The position numbers and the translations under genes were made by a program. A DNA stretch of 64,000 nucleotides from Thauera sp. UBA6194 (lineage in GTDB: Bacteria > Pseudomonadota > Gammaproteobacteria > Burkholderiales > Rhodocyclaceae), in assembly GCA_002422685.1 (NCBI GenBank), contig DITC01000063.1:48599-112598 (forward strand), in the 5' to 3' direction. The notes beneath the pieces are model-generated. The model was not told the origin of the DNA. It saw only the letters and a list, made by a program, of their open reading frames with translations, and made no database searches. Of the stretch, positions 31,272-39,676 are shown in pieces. The number at the start of each line of letters is the position of its first letter. Position 1 is the first letter of the stretch.

Positions 31272-31595
31272 ATGACGACCAACACTCTGCTCCTGCTGCT
31301 CGTGCTCGTCGGCGCGCTGACCTACCTTTACCGCTACGCGATGATCGGCCTCTTCGCCAGCCGCAGCCTGCCCGGCTGGCTGCATGCGCTGTGCCGCCAC
31401 ATCGCGCCGGCGAGCTTCGCCGCGCTGACCGCGAGCGGGCTGTTCGTGGCCGGCGGCGAGGTGGTGTTCGCGCTCGACACGCCACGCCCCTGGGCCGCGC
31501 TGGTCGCGGTGCTGGTGGCCTGGCGCACGCGCAACGTGCTCGCCACCATCGGCGCCGGCATGGCGGCGCTCTACCTCTTCAAGCTCCTGTTCTGA
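31272..31595 (+). CDS. azlD: AzlD-family small subunit
   Basis: A 107-residue protein with four hydrophobic helices: 'TLLLLLVLVGALTYLYRYAM', 'AALTASGLFVAGGE', 'WAALVAVLVAWRTRNVLATI' and a short last one. Length, helix number and the Arg/Asn in the third helix fit AzlD (YgaH). It is the partner of AzlC; the 103-base gap between them shows no gene and no clear ribosome site directly before the ATG at 31272. Confidence 0.9.
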   Translation: MTTNTLLLLLVLVGALTYLYRYAMIGLFASRSLPGWLHALCRHIAPASFAALTASGLFVAGGEVVFALDTPRPWAALVAVLVAWRTRNVLATIGAGMAALYLFKLLF

Positions 31596-31598
31596 CCG

Positions 31599-32321
31599 AT
31601 GACCGCTCAAGCCCTGATCGACGCCGCGCGCACGCTCTCCGCCGCGGTCGACGCGCTGCCCTTCGCGCCGCCCGTCACCCACGTCTACAACCCGCTCGAC
31701 TACGCCTGGGAAGTGCATCGGCGCTACCTGGCGCGCTACGGCGCCGGGCGCAAGCGCGTGGTGTTCGTCGGCATGAACCCCGGCCCCTTCGGCATGGCGC
31801 AGATCGGCGTGCCCTTCGGCGAGATCGCGAGCGCGCGCGACTGGCTGGGGCTGCAGGGCCCGGTCGGCCAGCCGCGCATCAGCAACCCGAAGCGGCCGGT
31901 GGAAGGCTTCGCGTGCGCCCGCTCCGAGGTCAGCGGCCAGCGCCTGTGGGGCCTGTTCCGCGCCCGCTTCGGCACGCCCGAGGCCTTCTTCGCCGATCAC
32001 TTCGTCGCCAACTATTGCCCGCTGGTGTTCTTCGAGAGCGGGCGCAACCTCACCCCCGACAAGCTGCCAGTGGCCGAACAGCGCCCGCTGCTGGCCGCCT
32101 GCGACACGCATCTGCGCACCCTGGTCGAGGCCCTGCAGCCCGAGTGGGTGATCGGCATCGGCAACTGGGCCGAGAAACGCGCCACCGCGGCGCTCGCCGA
32201 TCTGCCGGGGCTGAGCTTCGGCCGCGTGCTCCACCCCAGCCCCGCCAGCCCCGCCGCCAACCGCGGCTGGGCCGAGGCGGCGACGCGGCAACTGGTCGAA
32301 CTGGGAATCTGGAAGAGCTGA
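31599..32321 (+). CDS. SMUG1-type single-strand-selective uracil-DNA glycosylase
   Basis: A 240-residue DNA repair glycosylase. The catalytic motif 'GMNPGPFGMAQIGVPFGE' near residue 58 is the SMUG1 (family 3) signature, and the second motif 'HPSPASPAANRGW' near 213-225 completes the active site. It removes uracil and oxidised pyrimidines from DNA. It starts 3 bases after azlD, so it shares that transcript. SMUG1 enzymes are patchy in bacteria but recurrent in this lineage. Confidence 0.93.
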   Translation: MTAQALIDAARTLSAAVDALPFAPPVTHVYNPLDYAWEVHRRYLARYGAGRKRVVFVGMNPGPFGMAQIGVPFGEIASARDWLGLQGPVGQPRISNPKRPVEGFACARSEVSGQRLWGLFRARFGTPEAFFADHFVANYCPLVFFESGRNLTPDKLPVAEQRPLLAACDTHLRTLVEALQPEWVIGIGNWAEKRATAALADLPGLSFGRVLHPSPASPAANRGWAEAATRQLVELGIWKS

Positions 32322-32334
32322 ATGCTGCCCGGGC

Positions 32335-33168
32335 TCAGTGCCCGAACACGTCCGAATCCAGCATCTCGGGGTCGGGCCGGTCAAGCGCGCTGATCGCCGC
32401 CAGCTCCTCGGGACTCAGCTCGAAACCGAAGATGTCGAGGTTTTCCGCCAGCCGCTGCGGGTTGGACGACTTCGGTACCGGCACGTAGCCGAGCTGCGTG
32501 TGCCAGCGCAGGATGATCTGCGCCGGCGTGCGCCCGTAGTGCGCGGCCACATCGACGATGACCGGGTCCTGCAGCATCGCGTTGGCGCGGCCGAGCGGAC
32601 TCCAGGATTCGGTGACGATGCCGTGCGCCTCATGCACCTCGACGTGATCGGCGCGTGCATGCCAGGGGTCGAGGTGGATCTGGTTCACCTGCGGGCACAG
32701 GCCGGCGTCGAACAGGCGCTGCAGGTGCGCGGGCTTGAAGTTGGAGGTGCCGAGCGCGCGCACCAGGCCGGCTTCCTGCAGCTTCACCAGGCCCTCGAAG
32801 GCCTCGATGTAACGGCCTTGGTCCGGGTTCGGCCAGTGCACCAGGAAGAGATCGATGTATTCCAGGCCGAGGCGCTCGAGGCTGGCCTCGCAGGCCTGGC
32901 GCGCGCCGTCGATGCTGTGCCACTTGCGGTTGAACTTGGTGGTGACGAAGACCTCTTCGCGCGCCACACCCGCGCGCCGGATGCCCTCGCCGGCGCCGCG
33001 CTCGTTCTCGTAGTTCTCGGCGGTGTCGATCAGGCGATAGCCGATGTCGAGCGCGCGCGCGACGGTCTCGGCGGCTTCGGCGTCGTTCATCGGCCAGGTG
33101 CCCAGGCCGAGCTGAGGCATGCGGACGCCGTTGGACAGCGTGATCAGGGGAGCAGGAGCGATCTTCAT
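32335..33168 (-). CDS. Aldo/keto reductase
   Basis: A 277-residue NADPH-dependent aldo/keto reductase with the catalytic tetrad Asp48, Tyr53, Lys78 and His111 ('DTAENYENE', 'TTKFN', 'LVHWPNPD'). The end 'VPVPKSSNPQRLAENLDIFG' forms the coenzyme-binding site. It most resembles the 2,5-diketo-gluconate reductase group; the real substrate is unknown. The ATG at 33168 is chosen because upstream codons to 33309 overlap a REP-like half element (33276-33292). The 174-base leader has nothing else clear. Confidence 0.92.
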   Translation of the reverse strand: MKIAPAPLITLSNGVRMPQLGLGTWPMNDAEAAETVARALDIGYRLIDTAENYENERGAGEGIRRAGVAREEVFVTTKFNRKWHSIDGARQACEASLERLGLEYIDLFLVHWPNPDQGRYIEAFEGLVKLQEAGLVRALGTSNFKPAHLQRLFDAGLCPQVNQIHLDPWHARADHVEVHEAHGIVTESWSPLGRANAMLQDPVIVDVAAHYGRTPAQIILRWHTQLGYVPVPKSSNPQRLAENLDIFGFELSPEELAAISALDRPDPEMLDSDVFGH

Positions 33169-33342
33169 GGCAATCTCGATCAAACGATGAGGGGACGACA
33201 GGGTTCCACATTCACGCCGTTCCGTCATCCTCGAGCGAGGCGCACGACCGGTTTTCGGCGTGAGTTCCCGTGACGGCGGGGGCTTGCCCGCGAGAACAGC
33301 ACCCAACACAGCAGCGCGCCCCAGATTCCTCCCGAACGGCGC

Positions 33343-34140
33343 TCACTCGATCGACCGCCCCTCGCCCGCCTCCTCGTGCGTGCGCCCGTCACGAATGTGA
33401 TAGATGCGACGGAAGGTGGGGATGATCTTCTCGTCGTGGGTGACGACGATGATCGCGGTGTCGAACTCGCGCGCCATGCGGTTGAGGATGCGGATGACGC
33501 CGAGCGCGCGTTCGCTGTCGAGCGGCGCGGTGGGCTCGTCGGCGAGGATCACCGGCGGCCGGCTCACCAGCGCACGTGCGATCGCCACCCGCTGCTGTTC
33601 GCCGCCCGACAGTTGCGAGGGCATCGCGCGTGAGCGGTGGGCCACGTCGAGCGCCTCGAGCAGCTCCAGCGCCCGCTGGCGCGCCTCGGCGTTGGGTCGC
33701 CCGGCCAGCATGGGCAATAGCGCCACGTTGTCGAGCACATCGAGGAAGGGGATCAGGTAGGGCGCCTGGAACACGAAGCCGATGCGGTCGCGACGCAGCG
33801 CGCGCAGGTCGCGGATCTTCCAGCCCTCGTCGTAGATCGTCTCGCCGCCCAGCGTCATGCGCCCGGCGCTGGGCTCGATCACCGCGCCCAGGCACTTGAG
33901 CAGGGTGCTCTTGCCTGAGCCGGACGGCCCGATCAGGCCGACGACCTCGCCCGGGGCGACCGTCATGTCCACATGCTTCAAGGCATCGACCGCGGTGTCG
34001 CCGCTACCGTAGCGCTTGCGCAGTCCATCGATGTGGATGCCGACCGCGCGCTTCGAAGCTGATTGCGCCACATGTGTGTGCTGGCTGCGCAGGTCCTCAC
34101 CCGACCTCGCCCCTGCAAGTGGGCGCTCGCTAATGCTCAT
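33343..34140 (-). CDS. ABC transporter ATP-binding protein (MacB/DevA-like)
   Basis: A 265-residue ATPase with Walker A 'GPSGSGKST' (71-79), signature 'LSGGEQQRVAIARAL' and Walker B 'VILADEPTAPLD', of the LolD/MacB/DevA group. The first 32 residues are a polar extension. It is the last gene of a TetR-HlyD-permease-ATPase operon, starting one base after the permease stop, and would power export of a drug or envelope molecule through the inner-membrane complex. Confidence 0.93.
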   Translation of the reverse strand: MSISERPLAGARSGEDLRSQHTHVAQSASKRAVGIHIDGLRKRYGSGDTAVDALKHVDMTVAPGEVVGLIGPSGSGKSTLLKCLGAVIEPSAGRMTLGGETIYDEGWKIRDLRALRRDRIGFVFQAPYLIPFLDVLDNVALLPMLAGRPNAEARQRALELLEALDVAHRSRAMPSQLSGGEQQRVAIARALVSRPPVILADEPTAPLDSERALGVIRILNRMAREFDTAIIVVTHDEKIIPTFRRIYHIRDGRTHEEAGEGRSIE

Positions 34141-34141
34141 C

Positions 34142-35353
34142 TCAGCCTCCGATCGCTTCGGCCGGATCCACCCGCAACGCGGCGCGGATCGCGAGCACGC
34201 TGGCGAGCACGCAGATCACCACCACCGCGACCAGCGCACGGACGGTGTCGCCGGTCTCGAGCAGCACGTATTTGGGGAAGGCCGGTGCCCAGAAGGTGGC
34301 CGCGATCTTGCCCACGACGAAGCCGATCAGGCCCAGCCCGAGCGCCTGCTGCAGGATCATCGCCGCAATGGTGCGGTTGCGCGTGCCGATGAGCTTGAGC
34401 ACAGCGATCTCGCGGATCTTGCCGAGCGTGAGCGTGTAGATGATGAAGGCCACGATCGCCGCACTGACGATGGCGAGAATCACGAGGAACATCGCGATCT
34501 GGCGCGCCGAGGTGGCGATGAGCTTGGCGATGAGGATCTCTTCCATCTGCGCCCGCGTATAGACCGTGAGCCGCTGCCAGCGCCGTATGGGCTCGGCGAC
34601 GCGCTCGGGCGTGTAGCCGGGCGCAAGCTGCACCAGCACCGCGTTCACATAGGGGTTGGTGCTCTGCGAGGCGATCACGGCGTCGAGCAGGCCCGGCACG
34701 CCGGGGCGGTTGAGCGCCGGGTTCTGTGCGGTACGCGCACGCTGGCGCACGATGGCGTCGTTGTCTTTGAGGAACTGCGCTTCCTGTGCGTCCTTGAGCG
34801 GGATGAACACCATCGGGTCGCCACCCGAGGACACCATGCGGCGCGCGAGGCCGACCACGGTGTACTCGTTGCGGCGCACGCGGATCGTATCGCCGAGCGC
34901 GAAGCCGGTGGCCACATCGGCCACCGCCTCGTAGTGGCTGCGGGTGAGGTGGCGGCCGGCAACCAGATGCACCGGCTGACCGGGATGTCCGGGGCCGTCG
35001 GGCGTCACCCCCACCACCATCGCGCGCACGTCACGCGCACCGGGGCCGGTCAGACGCACCTGCATGGTGAGGTAAGTGATGTTGGCCGTGCGGGCCACCC
35101 CCTCCATGGCGGCGATGCTGCGCCACACGTCGTCATGCACGCTGGAGGACTCCGCGTACGGGCCGAGCGTGTCCTGCTGCACCACCCAGAGGTCGGCGCC
35201 GCTGTTGTCGAGCAGCACCTTCGCGTCGTCGACCATGCCGCGATACACGCCCGCCATGGTGAGCGTGACCCCGATCAGCAGTCCGAGCCCGAGGCCGGTA
35301 AAGACGAACTTGCCCCAGCCGTGCAGGATGTCGCGTCCGGCGAGGCTGATCAT
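34142..35353 (-). CDS. ABC transporter permease (FtsX/DevC-like)
   Basis: A 403-residue permease with an N-terminal helix ('KFVFTGLGLGLLIGVTLTMA'), a large extracytoplasmic domain, and three C-terminal helices ('VILAIVSAAIVAFIIYTLTL', 'QQALGLGLIGFVVGKIAATF', 'LVAVVVICVLASVLAIRAAL'). 'KIREIAVLKLIGTRNRTIAA' is the FtsX coupling segment. It overlaps the HlyD gene by 4 bases. The pattern is that of MacB-half or DevC permeases working with a periplasmic adaptor. Confidence 0.92.
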   Translation of the reverse strand: MISLAGRDILHGWGKFVFTGLGLGLLIGVTLTMAGVYRGMVDDAKVLLDNSGADLWVVQQDTLGPYAESSSVHDDVWRSIAAMEGVARTANITYLTMQVRLTGPGARDVRAMVVGVTPDGPGHPGQPVHLVAGRHLTRSHYEAVADVATGFALGDTIRVRRNEYTVVGLARRMVSSGGDPMVFIPLKDAQEAQFLKDNDAIVRQRARTAQNPALNRPGVPGLLDAVIASQSTNPYVNAVLVQLAPGYTPERVAEPIRRWQRLTVYTRAQMEEILIAKLIATSARQIAMFLVILAIVSAAIVAFIIYTLTLGKIREIAVLKLIGTRNRTIAAMILQQALGLGLIGFVVGKIAATFWAPAFPKYVLLETGDTVRALVAVVVICVLASVLAIRAALRVDPAEAIGG

Positions 35354-36549
35354 GATGCGCCTCCCTGAACGCGATCCACGATTTCGATACGCGAGCCGGC
35401 CGAAAGCGGCTTGCGACTGTAGACCACCACGCGCTCGCCCCCGGACAGACCGTCCAGCACCTGTACCTGCCCGTCCAGGTCGGCCCGGCCGAGGCGCAGC
35501 GCCGTGAAGCGCAGGGCGCCCCCATCATCCACGGTCCATACGCCGAGCGCACCGTCGACGCGCTGCACGGCGGCGTTGGGCACGATCGGACGCGCAGGCA
35601 GCTCGGGCAGGGAGACGGTGATCTCGGCGAGCTCGCCCAAGGGCGGCAGGTGTTCGGGAAGGCGATCGAAGTCGATCCGCGCGAGCACCTCTTCGGTCAC
35701 CGCATCGGCTACTGGCTCGACACGCACGACCGTGGCCGGCAGGACCTCGTCGGCACGCGAGCGCAGCACGATGCTTGCCGGCAGCGCGGCCGCGAGACCG
35801 CCGGCGCGCTGCTGGTCGAAGCGCGCGCTCACCCACACGCTGCCCGGCTCGACGATCTCCACCACCGCCTGGCCGGCCACCACCGTGGTCCCCGGATCGG
35901 CATCACGGCGCACGACCAGACCCGCCACCGGTGCCACCAGGCGCAGGTTGCTGCGCTGCAGCTGGAGCGCGTCACGCTCGGCGCCAAGACGTGCAAGCTC
36001 GTGCTTTGCCGCCTCCACGCTCGCCTGCGCAGCCTGCAGCCCGGCGCGGGCGGCATCGGCCTCCTGGCGTTTTGCTGCCGCCGCCTCGCGACTGACGCTG
36101 CTCGATTCGAGCAGGCGCGCATAGCGTGTGGCCTGCGCATCGGCAAAGGCTTTGCGCGCTGCCACCTCACGCACCTGCGCTTCGGCCGTGAGCACGTTGG
36201 CCTGGGCCCGACGCTGCGCGGCCTCCTGCGCGAGCAGGCGGTCATCGAGATCGATCGGGTCCATTTCGCCCAGCAGCTGGCCGGCGCTGACCCTGTCCCC
36301 CGGCTGCACCGCCACGTCGCGCACGCGTCCGGCGAAGGTCGGGCCAATGCGATGCGTGTAGCGCGCCTCGACCGTGCCGATGCCGAACAGCGCCGGCACC
36401 AGCCCGCGCGACTCGACCGTGGTGACGGTCACCTGCACGGCGGCGAGCGGACCCGCCCGCAGCGCGACGAAGGCGAGCAGGGCCAGCAGCGGCACCAGCA
36501 CTGCAAGCAGCCCCAGCAGGCGGCCGTGGGCGGAAAACCAGTTTTTCAT
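35350..36549 (-). CDS. HlyD-family periplasmic adaptor
   Basis: A 399-residue membrane-fusion protein with an N-terminal anchor helix, a lipoyl half 'IGPTFAGRVRDVAVQPGDRV', a long coiled-coil hairpin (about 105-200, rich in Ala/Glu/Arg) and the second lipoyl half 'LRLVAPVAGLVVRRDADPGT'. It bridges the ABC permease and an outer-membrane channel not encoded here. It overlaps tetR and the permease gene by 4 bases each, so translation is coupled. Confidence 0.92.
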   Translation of the reverse strand: MKNWFSAHGRLLGLLAVLVPLLALLAFVALRAGPLAAVQVTVTTVESRGLVPALFGIGTVEARYTHRIGPTFAGRVRDVAVQPGDRVSAGQLLGEMDPIDLDDRLLAQEAAQRRAQANVLTAEAQVREVAARKAFADAQATRYARLLESSSVSREAAAAKRQEADAARAGLQAAQASVEAAKHELARLGAERDALQLQRSNLRLVAPVAGLVVRRDADPGTTVVAGQAVVEIVEPGSVWVSARFDQQRAGGLAAALPASIVLRSRADEVLPATVVRVEPVADAVTEEVLARIDFDRLPEHLPPLGELAEITVSLPELPARPIVPNAAVQRVDGALGVWTVDDGGALRFTALRLGRADLDGQVQVLDGLSGGERVVVYSRKPLSAGSRIEIVDRVQGGAS

Positions 36550-37163
36550 GATGTGCTCCGGATGGCGCGCAGATAGAGTTCGATGACGGCAGGCGCCTGG
36601 TCGCGAATGCGGTCCGGCGCCCCGGCGAGCAAGGACTGCATGACCAGGCCCTGGATGGTGCCCACGAAGAGGGTCGTGGCCGCATCGAGATCGATCTCGG
36701 TCGCCACTTCGCCCTTCGCCCGCCCAGCTTCGAGCACGGCGCGCACGCGCTCGCCGTAGCGCCGGACGACTGTCTGCGCCATGCGCTTGGGCACACTCGG
36801 TTGGGCATGTTGCAGCTCACCGAACATCATGCGCGGCACGCCGGGATGCTCGACGACGAAACCGACATGAGCGAGGAACATTGCACGCAAGGCTGCAAGC
36901 GGGCCCGACGCCTGCTCGATGGCGCGCTCGATGCGCGCCATCAGGCGCTCGGCCATCCACTCCATCACCGCGACCCACAGGGCCTCCTTGGTGGGGAAGT
37001 GGCGGAACAGCGCGCCCTGGGTGAGCTTCATGCGCTCGGCGATTGCAGCGGTGGTGATCTCGCTCGGGTTGCGTTCACCCGCGAGTTCTACGACCGTTTC
37101 GATGGTCACGGCGCGCCGCTCGTCGGCGGAAAGATGTCTGGCGCTCATGGGCGTCGAGTCCAT
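36546..37163 (-). CDS. TetR-family regulator of the efflux operon
   Basis: A 205-residue repressor. Its helix-turn-helix is 'EITTAAIAERMKLTQGALFR' continuing 'HFPTKEALWVAVM' (residues ~35-65), and the ligand domain is alpha-helical with 'LFVGTIQGLVMQSLLAG'. It is the first gene of the four-gene operon and overlaps the adaptor gene by 4 bases, so it probably controls itself and the pump through the palindrome just upstream. Start may be the ATG at 37163 or 37148. Confidence 0.9.
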   Translation of the reverse strand: MDSTPMSARHLSADERRAVTIETVVELAGERNPSEITTAAIAERMKLTQGALFRHFPTKEALWVAVMEWMAERLMARIERAIEQASGPLAALRAMFLAHVGFVVEHPGVPRMMFGELQHAQPSVPKRMAQTVVRRYGERVRAVLEAGRAKGEVATEIDLDAATTLFVGTIQGLVMQSLLAGAPDRIRDQAPAVIELYLRAIRSTS

Positions 37164-37171
37164 TTTGAGTG

Positions 37172-37189
37172 AGTGAGCATTTACTCACT
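37172..37189. promoter_or_regulatory. Putative operator of the TetR-led efflux operon
   Basis: AGTGAG (37172-37177), six bases, CTCACT (37184-37189): a perfect inverted repeat 8 bases upstream of the tetR start codon at 37163. Tandem GAGTGAGTGAG suggests a second overlapping half-site. Repression by the adjacent TetR protein is inferred. Confidence 0.6.
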
Positions 37190-37230
37190 TTCAGACCGGC
37201 AGCGCAAGAAGAAATCCACATGTTCCCGAT

Positions 37231-38652
37231 TCAAGTCGCGCGCGGCAGGCGCAGCAGCGCGCGCGTTCCGCCCATGGGGGCGGTCTCGAGCACGACCTCG
37301 CCTTCGTAGAGCCGGGCAAGATCGCGCACGATCGCCAGACCGAGGCCGGTACCCGGCACCTGCTCGTCCATGCGCACACCACGCTCGAACACCTTCTCGC
37401 GCACGCCGGCCGGCAAGCCCGGTCCGTCGTCGTCGATGCAGATGCACAGCTGGCTGCCCTCTTCGCGCGCGCTCAGCTCGACGCGGCTCGCGGCCCACTT
37501 GCAGGCGTTGTCGAGGAGATTGCCGAGCATCTCCTGAAGGTCCTGCGCCTCGCCGCGAAAGGCCAGGCCCTGCGGGCAGGCCAGCACCTCGACCTCGAAG
37601 CCGCTGCGCGCATGCACTTTCGCCATGAGCCGCTGCAGGCCCTCGAGCACGGGCCGCAGCGGTGTGCGCTGACCCGGGATGCCCACTGCCGCTGCGGCCC
37701 TGGAGCGCGCGAGGTGGTAATCCACCTGCGTGCGCGCGAGCGCAACCTGTTCGCGGACAAGGCGGGCAAGCGCCCTCTCGGATGGCTTCCCGGATGCGTC
37801 GGCGGGCGCCGCATCGGACAGCTGCGCGGCCGCGTTGGCGAGTACGGTCAGCGGCGTCTTGACCGCATGCGCGAGATTGCCGGCGTGGGTGCGTGCGCGC
37901 GACACGACCTCGGCGTTGCGTGCGAGCACGGCATTGAATTCATCGACCAGCGGCTGGACCTCGGCCGGGAACCGCGCCTCGATCGCCGCGCCCCGACCGT
38001 CCCGCACTGCCGCCAGCTCGTCGCGCAGGCGCGCCAGCGGTCGCAAGCCGATACGCACCTGCACGGCCACGGCGACGGCGAGCCCGGCCACGAGCACGCC
38101 CAGCGCGAGCGCCAGGAGGCGGTTCAGGCGCAGCACCGGCGCATCGACGAAGCTCGCATTGGCAGCCACGATCAGACGCAGCGCCTGATCGGGCCGGCTG
38201 GCCGGGCGCAAGACACGCTCGACCAGGTGCAAGGACGCGCCATCGGGGCCTTGTACCACGTGCGCGTGCAAGGCCCCGTCGGGCGGCTCGTCGACGGGAA
38301 CGACGAGCAGGTAGTCCCACAAGGAGCGCGAGCGGAGCAGGCCACGCGCCTGCGTGTCCATGGCGTCTATCTGCCAGTACAGCCCGGAGTAAGGACGCTC
38401 GAAGCGCGGGTCGCTGAGCACCATATCGAGCCGCGGCGGGCCATCGACATCCACCGCGAGGCGCGCCGCGAGCTGATCGAGATGGGTGCTCAGTTCCACG
38501 TGAAACTGCTGCTCGACATGCTCGTTGAACAAGCGGGCCAACGCCCAACCGGTCACCAGCACTGCGAGCACGGCCCACACCAGCGTCCCGACCAGCAGGC
38601 GCAGGCGCAATGACGCTCGCCACCCCGGCTGAACGCTTCTCAAGGCGGACAC
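37231..38652 (-). CDS. Sensor histidine kinase (PhoQ/QseC-like)
   Basis: A 473-residue membrane kinase: helix at ~17-40, periplasmic sensor to ~175, second helix ~178-200, HAMP, then phospho-acceptor His262 in 'NLAHAVKTPLTVL'. The ATPase domain has 'LLDNACKWA', 'CIDDDGPGLP' and 'VPGTGLGLAIV'. It overlaps the response-regulator gene by 13 bases. The neighbouring PepSY and Gly/Met-rich genes suggest sensing of metals, antimicrobial peptides or envelope stress. A weak parS-like site lies inside the coding sequence at 38492-38507. Confidence 0.92.
   Translation of the reverse strand: MSALRSVQPGWRASLRLRLLVGTLVWAVLAVLVTGWALARLFNEHVEQQFHVELSTHLDQLAARLAVDVDGPPRLDMVLSDPRFERPYSGLYWQIDAMDTQARGLLRSRSLWDYLLVVPVDEPPDGALHAHVVQGPDGASLHLVERVLRPASRPDQALRLIVAANASFVDAPVLRLNRLLALALGVLVAGLAVAVAVQVRIGLRPLARLRDELAAVRDGRGAAIEARFPAEVQPLVDEFNAVLARNAEVVSRARTHAGNLAHAVKTPLTVLANAAAQLSDAAPADASGKPSERALARLVREQVALARTQVDYHLARSRAAAAVGIPGQRTPLRPVLEGLQRLMAKVHARSGFEVEVLACPQGLAFRGEAQDLQEMLGNLLDNACKWAASRVELSAREEGSQLCICIDDDGPGLPAGVREKVFERGVRMDEQVPGTGLGLAIVRDLARLYEGEVVLETAPMGGTRALLRLPRAT
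38492..38507. other. Weak parS-like palindrome inside the kinase gene
   Basis: AGTTCCACGTGAAACT agrees with TGTTNCACGTGAAACA except at the two end bases, which change symmetrically. It lies in coding sequence about 18-19 kb from the two strong sites. Chance cannot be excluded. Confidence 0.4.
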
Positions 38653-39302
38653 ACCATCCTGTAGCCGAGCCCGCGCACGGTCTCGATCAGCTCGGGCGGC
38701 AGCTTCTTGCGCAGCCGACCGACGAAGACCTCGATGGTGTTGGAGTCGCGGTCATGGTCCTGCGCATAGATGTGCTCGGTGAGTTCGGTGCGCGACACCA
38801 CCTCTCCCATGTGATGCATGAGATAGGCGAGCACGCGGAATTCGTGGCTGGTGAGCGAGAGGAGGCGGCCGTCGACCGTGGCCCGACCGCTGCGCGTGTC
38901 GAGCACGAGCGCGCCGCACACGAGCTCGGCGCTCGCCTGCCCGGCCGCCCGCCGGATGAGCGCACGCACGCGGGCAAGCAGCTCTTCCATGTGAAAGGGC
39001 TTGGTCAGGTAGTCGTCGGCGCCGGCGTCGATGCCGGCCACCTTCTCGTGCCAGTCGCCACGCGCGGTGAGGATCAGCACCGGCATGGCGAAGCCTTTGG
39101 CGCGCCAGCGCTTGAGCACGCTCAGGCCATCGACCTGCGGCAGGCCGAGGTCGAGCACAACGGCGTCGTAGCGCTCGACTTCGCCCATGTAACCCGCCTC
39201 GCGCCCATCGGCGGCACAATCCACTGCGTAACCCGCCGCTTCGAGCGCAGCGCGCAGTTGCGCCGCCAGCACGGGTTCGTCCTCGGCCACCAGGACGCGC
39301 AT
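38640..39302 (-). CDS. OmpR/PhoB-family response regulator
   Basis: A 220-residue two-domain regulator: receiver with acidic pair near residue 8, phosphorylated Asp51 ('VVLDLGLPQVDG') and Lys in 'YLTKPFHMEEL', then a winged-helix DNA-binding domain with 'LTSHEFRVLAYLMHHMGEVV' and 'SNTIEVFVGRLRKKL'. It partners the kinase encoded downstream. One base overlaps the PepSY gene. Confidence 0.95.
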   Translation of the reverse strand: MRVLVAEDEPVLAAQLRAALEAAGYAVDCAADGREAGYMGEVERYDAVVLDLGLPQVDGLSVLKRWRAKGFAMPVLILTARGDWHEKVAGIDAGADDYLTKPFHMEELLARVRALIRRAAGQASAELVCGALVLDTRSGRATVDGRLLSLTSHEFRVLAYLMHHMGEVVSRTELTEHIYAQDHDRDSNTIEVFVGRLRKKLPPELIETVRGLGYRMVCPP

Positions 39303-39664
39303 CAGCGCACCTCCGCGCGCCGCGTGAGCGGACGTACATCGCGCCCCTTGATGCCCAGCATCTCGCCGTCACGCGCGCCCAGTTCAAGCTCGAGCACATC
39401 GCCACCGTCGCGCAAGAGCTTGACCTCGTAGATCCAGACGCCGTCCTCGCGCTCGAGCTCGACCTCCAGCACCTGGCCGGGGTAGTCACGCTCGATCTGC
39501 GCGAGCAACGCGCGCAAGGGCATCACTTCGCCTGCTTCGTAAGCCTGGCGCGCGCACTCATGATCGCTCCGCCCATCCGCCGGGGCGGACAGCGGCGTGG
39601 CAAGCACGGCGCAGGCGAGGATCAGGCGGACAAGACGGCGTCCGCGGGCGTTTACGACTTGCAT
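39302..39664 (-). CDS. Secreted PepSY-domain protein
   Basis: A 120-residue protein with signal peptide ending near 'STPLSAPADG' type sequence (residues 1 to ~30) and one PepSY domain: 'AGEVMPLRALLAQIERDYPG', 'VLEVELEREDGVWIYEVKLL', 'GRDVRPL'. PepSY proteins of this size often accompany PhoPQ-like systems and may inhibit periplasmic proteases or sense metals. It directly precedes the regulator gene, overlapping by one base. Confidence 0.88.
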   Translation of the reverse strand: MQVVNARGRRLVRLILACAVLATPLSAPADGRSDHECARQAYEAGEVMPLRALLAQIERDYPGQVLEVELEREDGVWIYEVKLLRDGGDVLELELGARDGEMLGIKGRDVRPLTRRAEVR

Positions 39665-39676
39665 GTGCGACCCGAC

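Noticed and set aside
28961..31285. 774-codon minus-strand open frame opposite ampG and azlC
   Set aside because: It is a His/Gln/Arg/Gly-rich mirror of two well-recognised transporter genes and has no domain of its own.
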